Source: Planctomycetaceae bacterium (GTDB lineage Bacteria > Planctomycetota > Planctomycetia > Pirellulales > Thermoguttaceae). Taken from it: a stretch of 6,907 nt of DNA. Shown here piece by piece: positions 6,764-6,907 of this stretch. The stretch is taken from assembly GCA_009783865.1 (NCBI GenBank), contig WRCR01000218.1, positions 1-6,907 of the forward strand, written 5' to 3'. How positions within the stretch are numbered: the first letter of the stretch is position 1; each line of letters begins with the position of its first letter. Under the pieces are notes generated by a model. It did no database searches and had not been told where the DNA came from. It saw nothing but the letters and a program-made list of their open reading frames with translations. Both the position numbers and the translations under genes were made by a program.

Positions 6764-6782
6764 CGCCGTTTTAGGAACGGCG
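6764..6782. repeat. Short inverted repeat just upstream of the CPBP start
   Basis: CGCCGTT and AACGGCG are perfect 7-bp arms around a TTAGG loop. In the minus-strand transcript this hairpin ends 11 nt before the CPBP ATG, close enough to affect ribosome loading. It shares bases 6780-6782 with the next inverted repeat. Confidence 0.5.
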
Positions 6783-6817
6783 GCTAAACTAAACGTATTA
6801 TTTTAGGGTGTAGCCGC
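6780..6817. repeat. Nested inverted repeat in the CPBP upstream region
   Basis: GCGGCTA (6780-6786) and TAGCCGC (6811-6817) are perfect arms with a 24-bp spacer. Inside lie CTAAA (6789-6793) and TTTAG (6802-6806), which can also pair. The outer arm overlaps the neighbouring hairpin, so the two structures cannot form fully at the same time. The motif TTTTAGG occurs three times nearby, at 6769, 6801 and 6820. Confidence 0.45.
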
Positions 6818-6833
6818 GATTTTAGGTAAATTG

Positions 6834-6845
6834 TTCTTGCAAGAA
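6834..6845. promoter_or_regulatory. Perfect 12-bp palindrome, possible operator
   Basis: TTCTTGCAAGAA is perfectly self-complementary and lies about 80 bp upstream of the CPBP start. It could be a regulator site. I could not place a convincing promoter next to it, so the role is open. Confidence 0.3.
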
Positions 6846-6907
6846 TGACTCCTTTTTGAGATAGTAACTTTTGACAAATAAATGTGTTACGTCTCACCAA
6901 GAAAGGA

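Larger units (their letters stand above)
6753..6907. other. Right-edge intergenic region without a complete gene
   Basis: This 155-bp stretch holds the inverted repeats described separately and no credible complete reading frame. A TTGACA box on the plus strand at 6871-6876 has no matching -10 box. The window ends in GAAAGGA, which could be the ribosome-binding site of a plus-strand gene starting just outside. No promoter for the CPBP gene could be fixed with correct spacing. Confidence 0.4.

Noticed and set aside
6864..6890. Loose inverted repeat GTAAC...GTTAC near the right edge
   Set aside because: The arms are only 5 bp with a 17-bp AT-rich gap, easily expected by chance.
1..6907. Mobile element, CRISPR array, toxin-antitoxin or defence island
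   Set aside because: No transposase, integrase, spaced identical repeats, small paired genes or nuclease or helicase motifs were seen. The CPBP protein is sometimes called Abi-like, but that name alone does not indicate phage defence.

Overview
This 6.9 kb stretch looks like a chromosomal segment of a Gram-negative-type bacterium. It is moderately AT-leaning, with many cytosine/guanine-rich codons but AT-rich intergenic gaps. The family flavour of several proteins points tentatively to Planctomycetota: a FAD-dependent MurB-like protein with a PLAMYTRLQLGG start, a CPBP membrane protein with HPL, DPIPLFF and LGYLFYKT blocks, and a large secreted Asp-box propeller protein. This assignment comes from remembered family features, not a search. 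I see no rRNA, tRNA, CRISPR array, transposase or phage gene.

Layout, left to right. Positions 1-11 hold what may be the first three codons of a minus-strand gene with a good ribosome-binding site. A large minus-strand gene (stop at 92, preferred start at 2683) encodes a secreted protein with about ten Asp-box (BNR) motifs, probably built from tandem beta-propellers. The gap at 2684-3044 is a divergent control region. It has a minus-strand promoter with a palindrome in its spacer, a plus-strand promoter with a perfect TATAAT box, and two related GC-rich palindromes. A MurB-like gene (3045-3935, plus) then converges on a cstA-type transporter gene (3939-5774, minus) with only 3 bp between the stop codons. 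The cstA promoter lies at 5832-5860, with its -10 box inside one arm of a long inverted repeat. A rho-independent terminator at 5865-5892 ends the upstream minus-strand CPBP-family membrane protease gene (5901-6752). The last 155 bp hold stacked inverted repeats and no complete gene.

The genes do not form one obvious pathway. The terminator and separate promoters suggest that the CPBP, cstA, MurB-like and propeller genes are largely separate transcription units. Common themes are the cell envelope (MurB-like, CPBP, secreted propeller) and nutrient uptake (CstA).

The most notable observation is that the MurB-like protein keeps its FAD-binding motifs but appears to have lost two of the three classical MurB catalytic residues. 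Next come a CPBP protease with a long block inserted between its second and third motifs, a seven-cysteine insertion in the propeller protein, and operator-like inverted repeats placed on two promoters. I did not find a convincing new multi-gene system such as a defence, mobile or biosynthetic locus.
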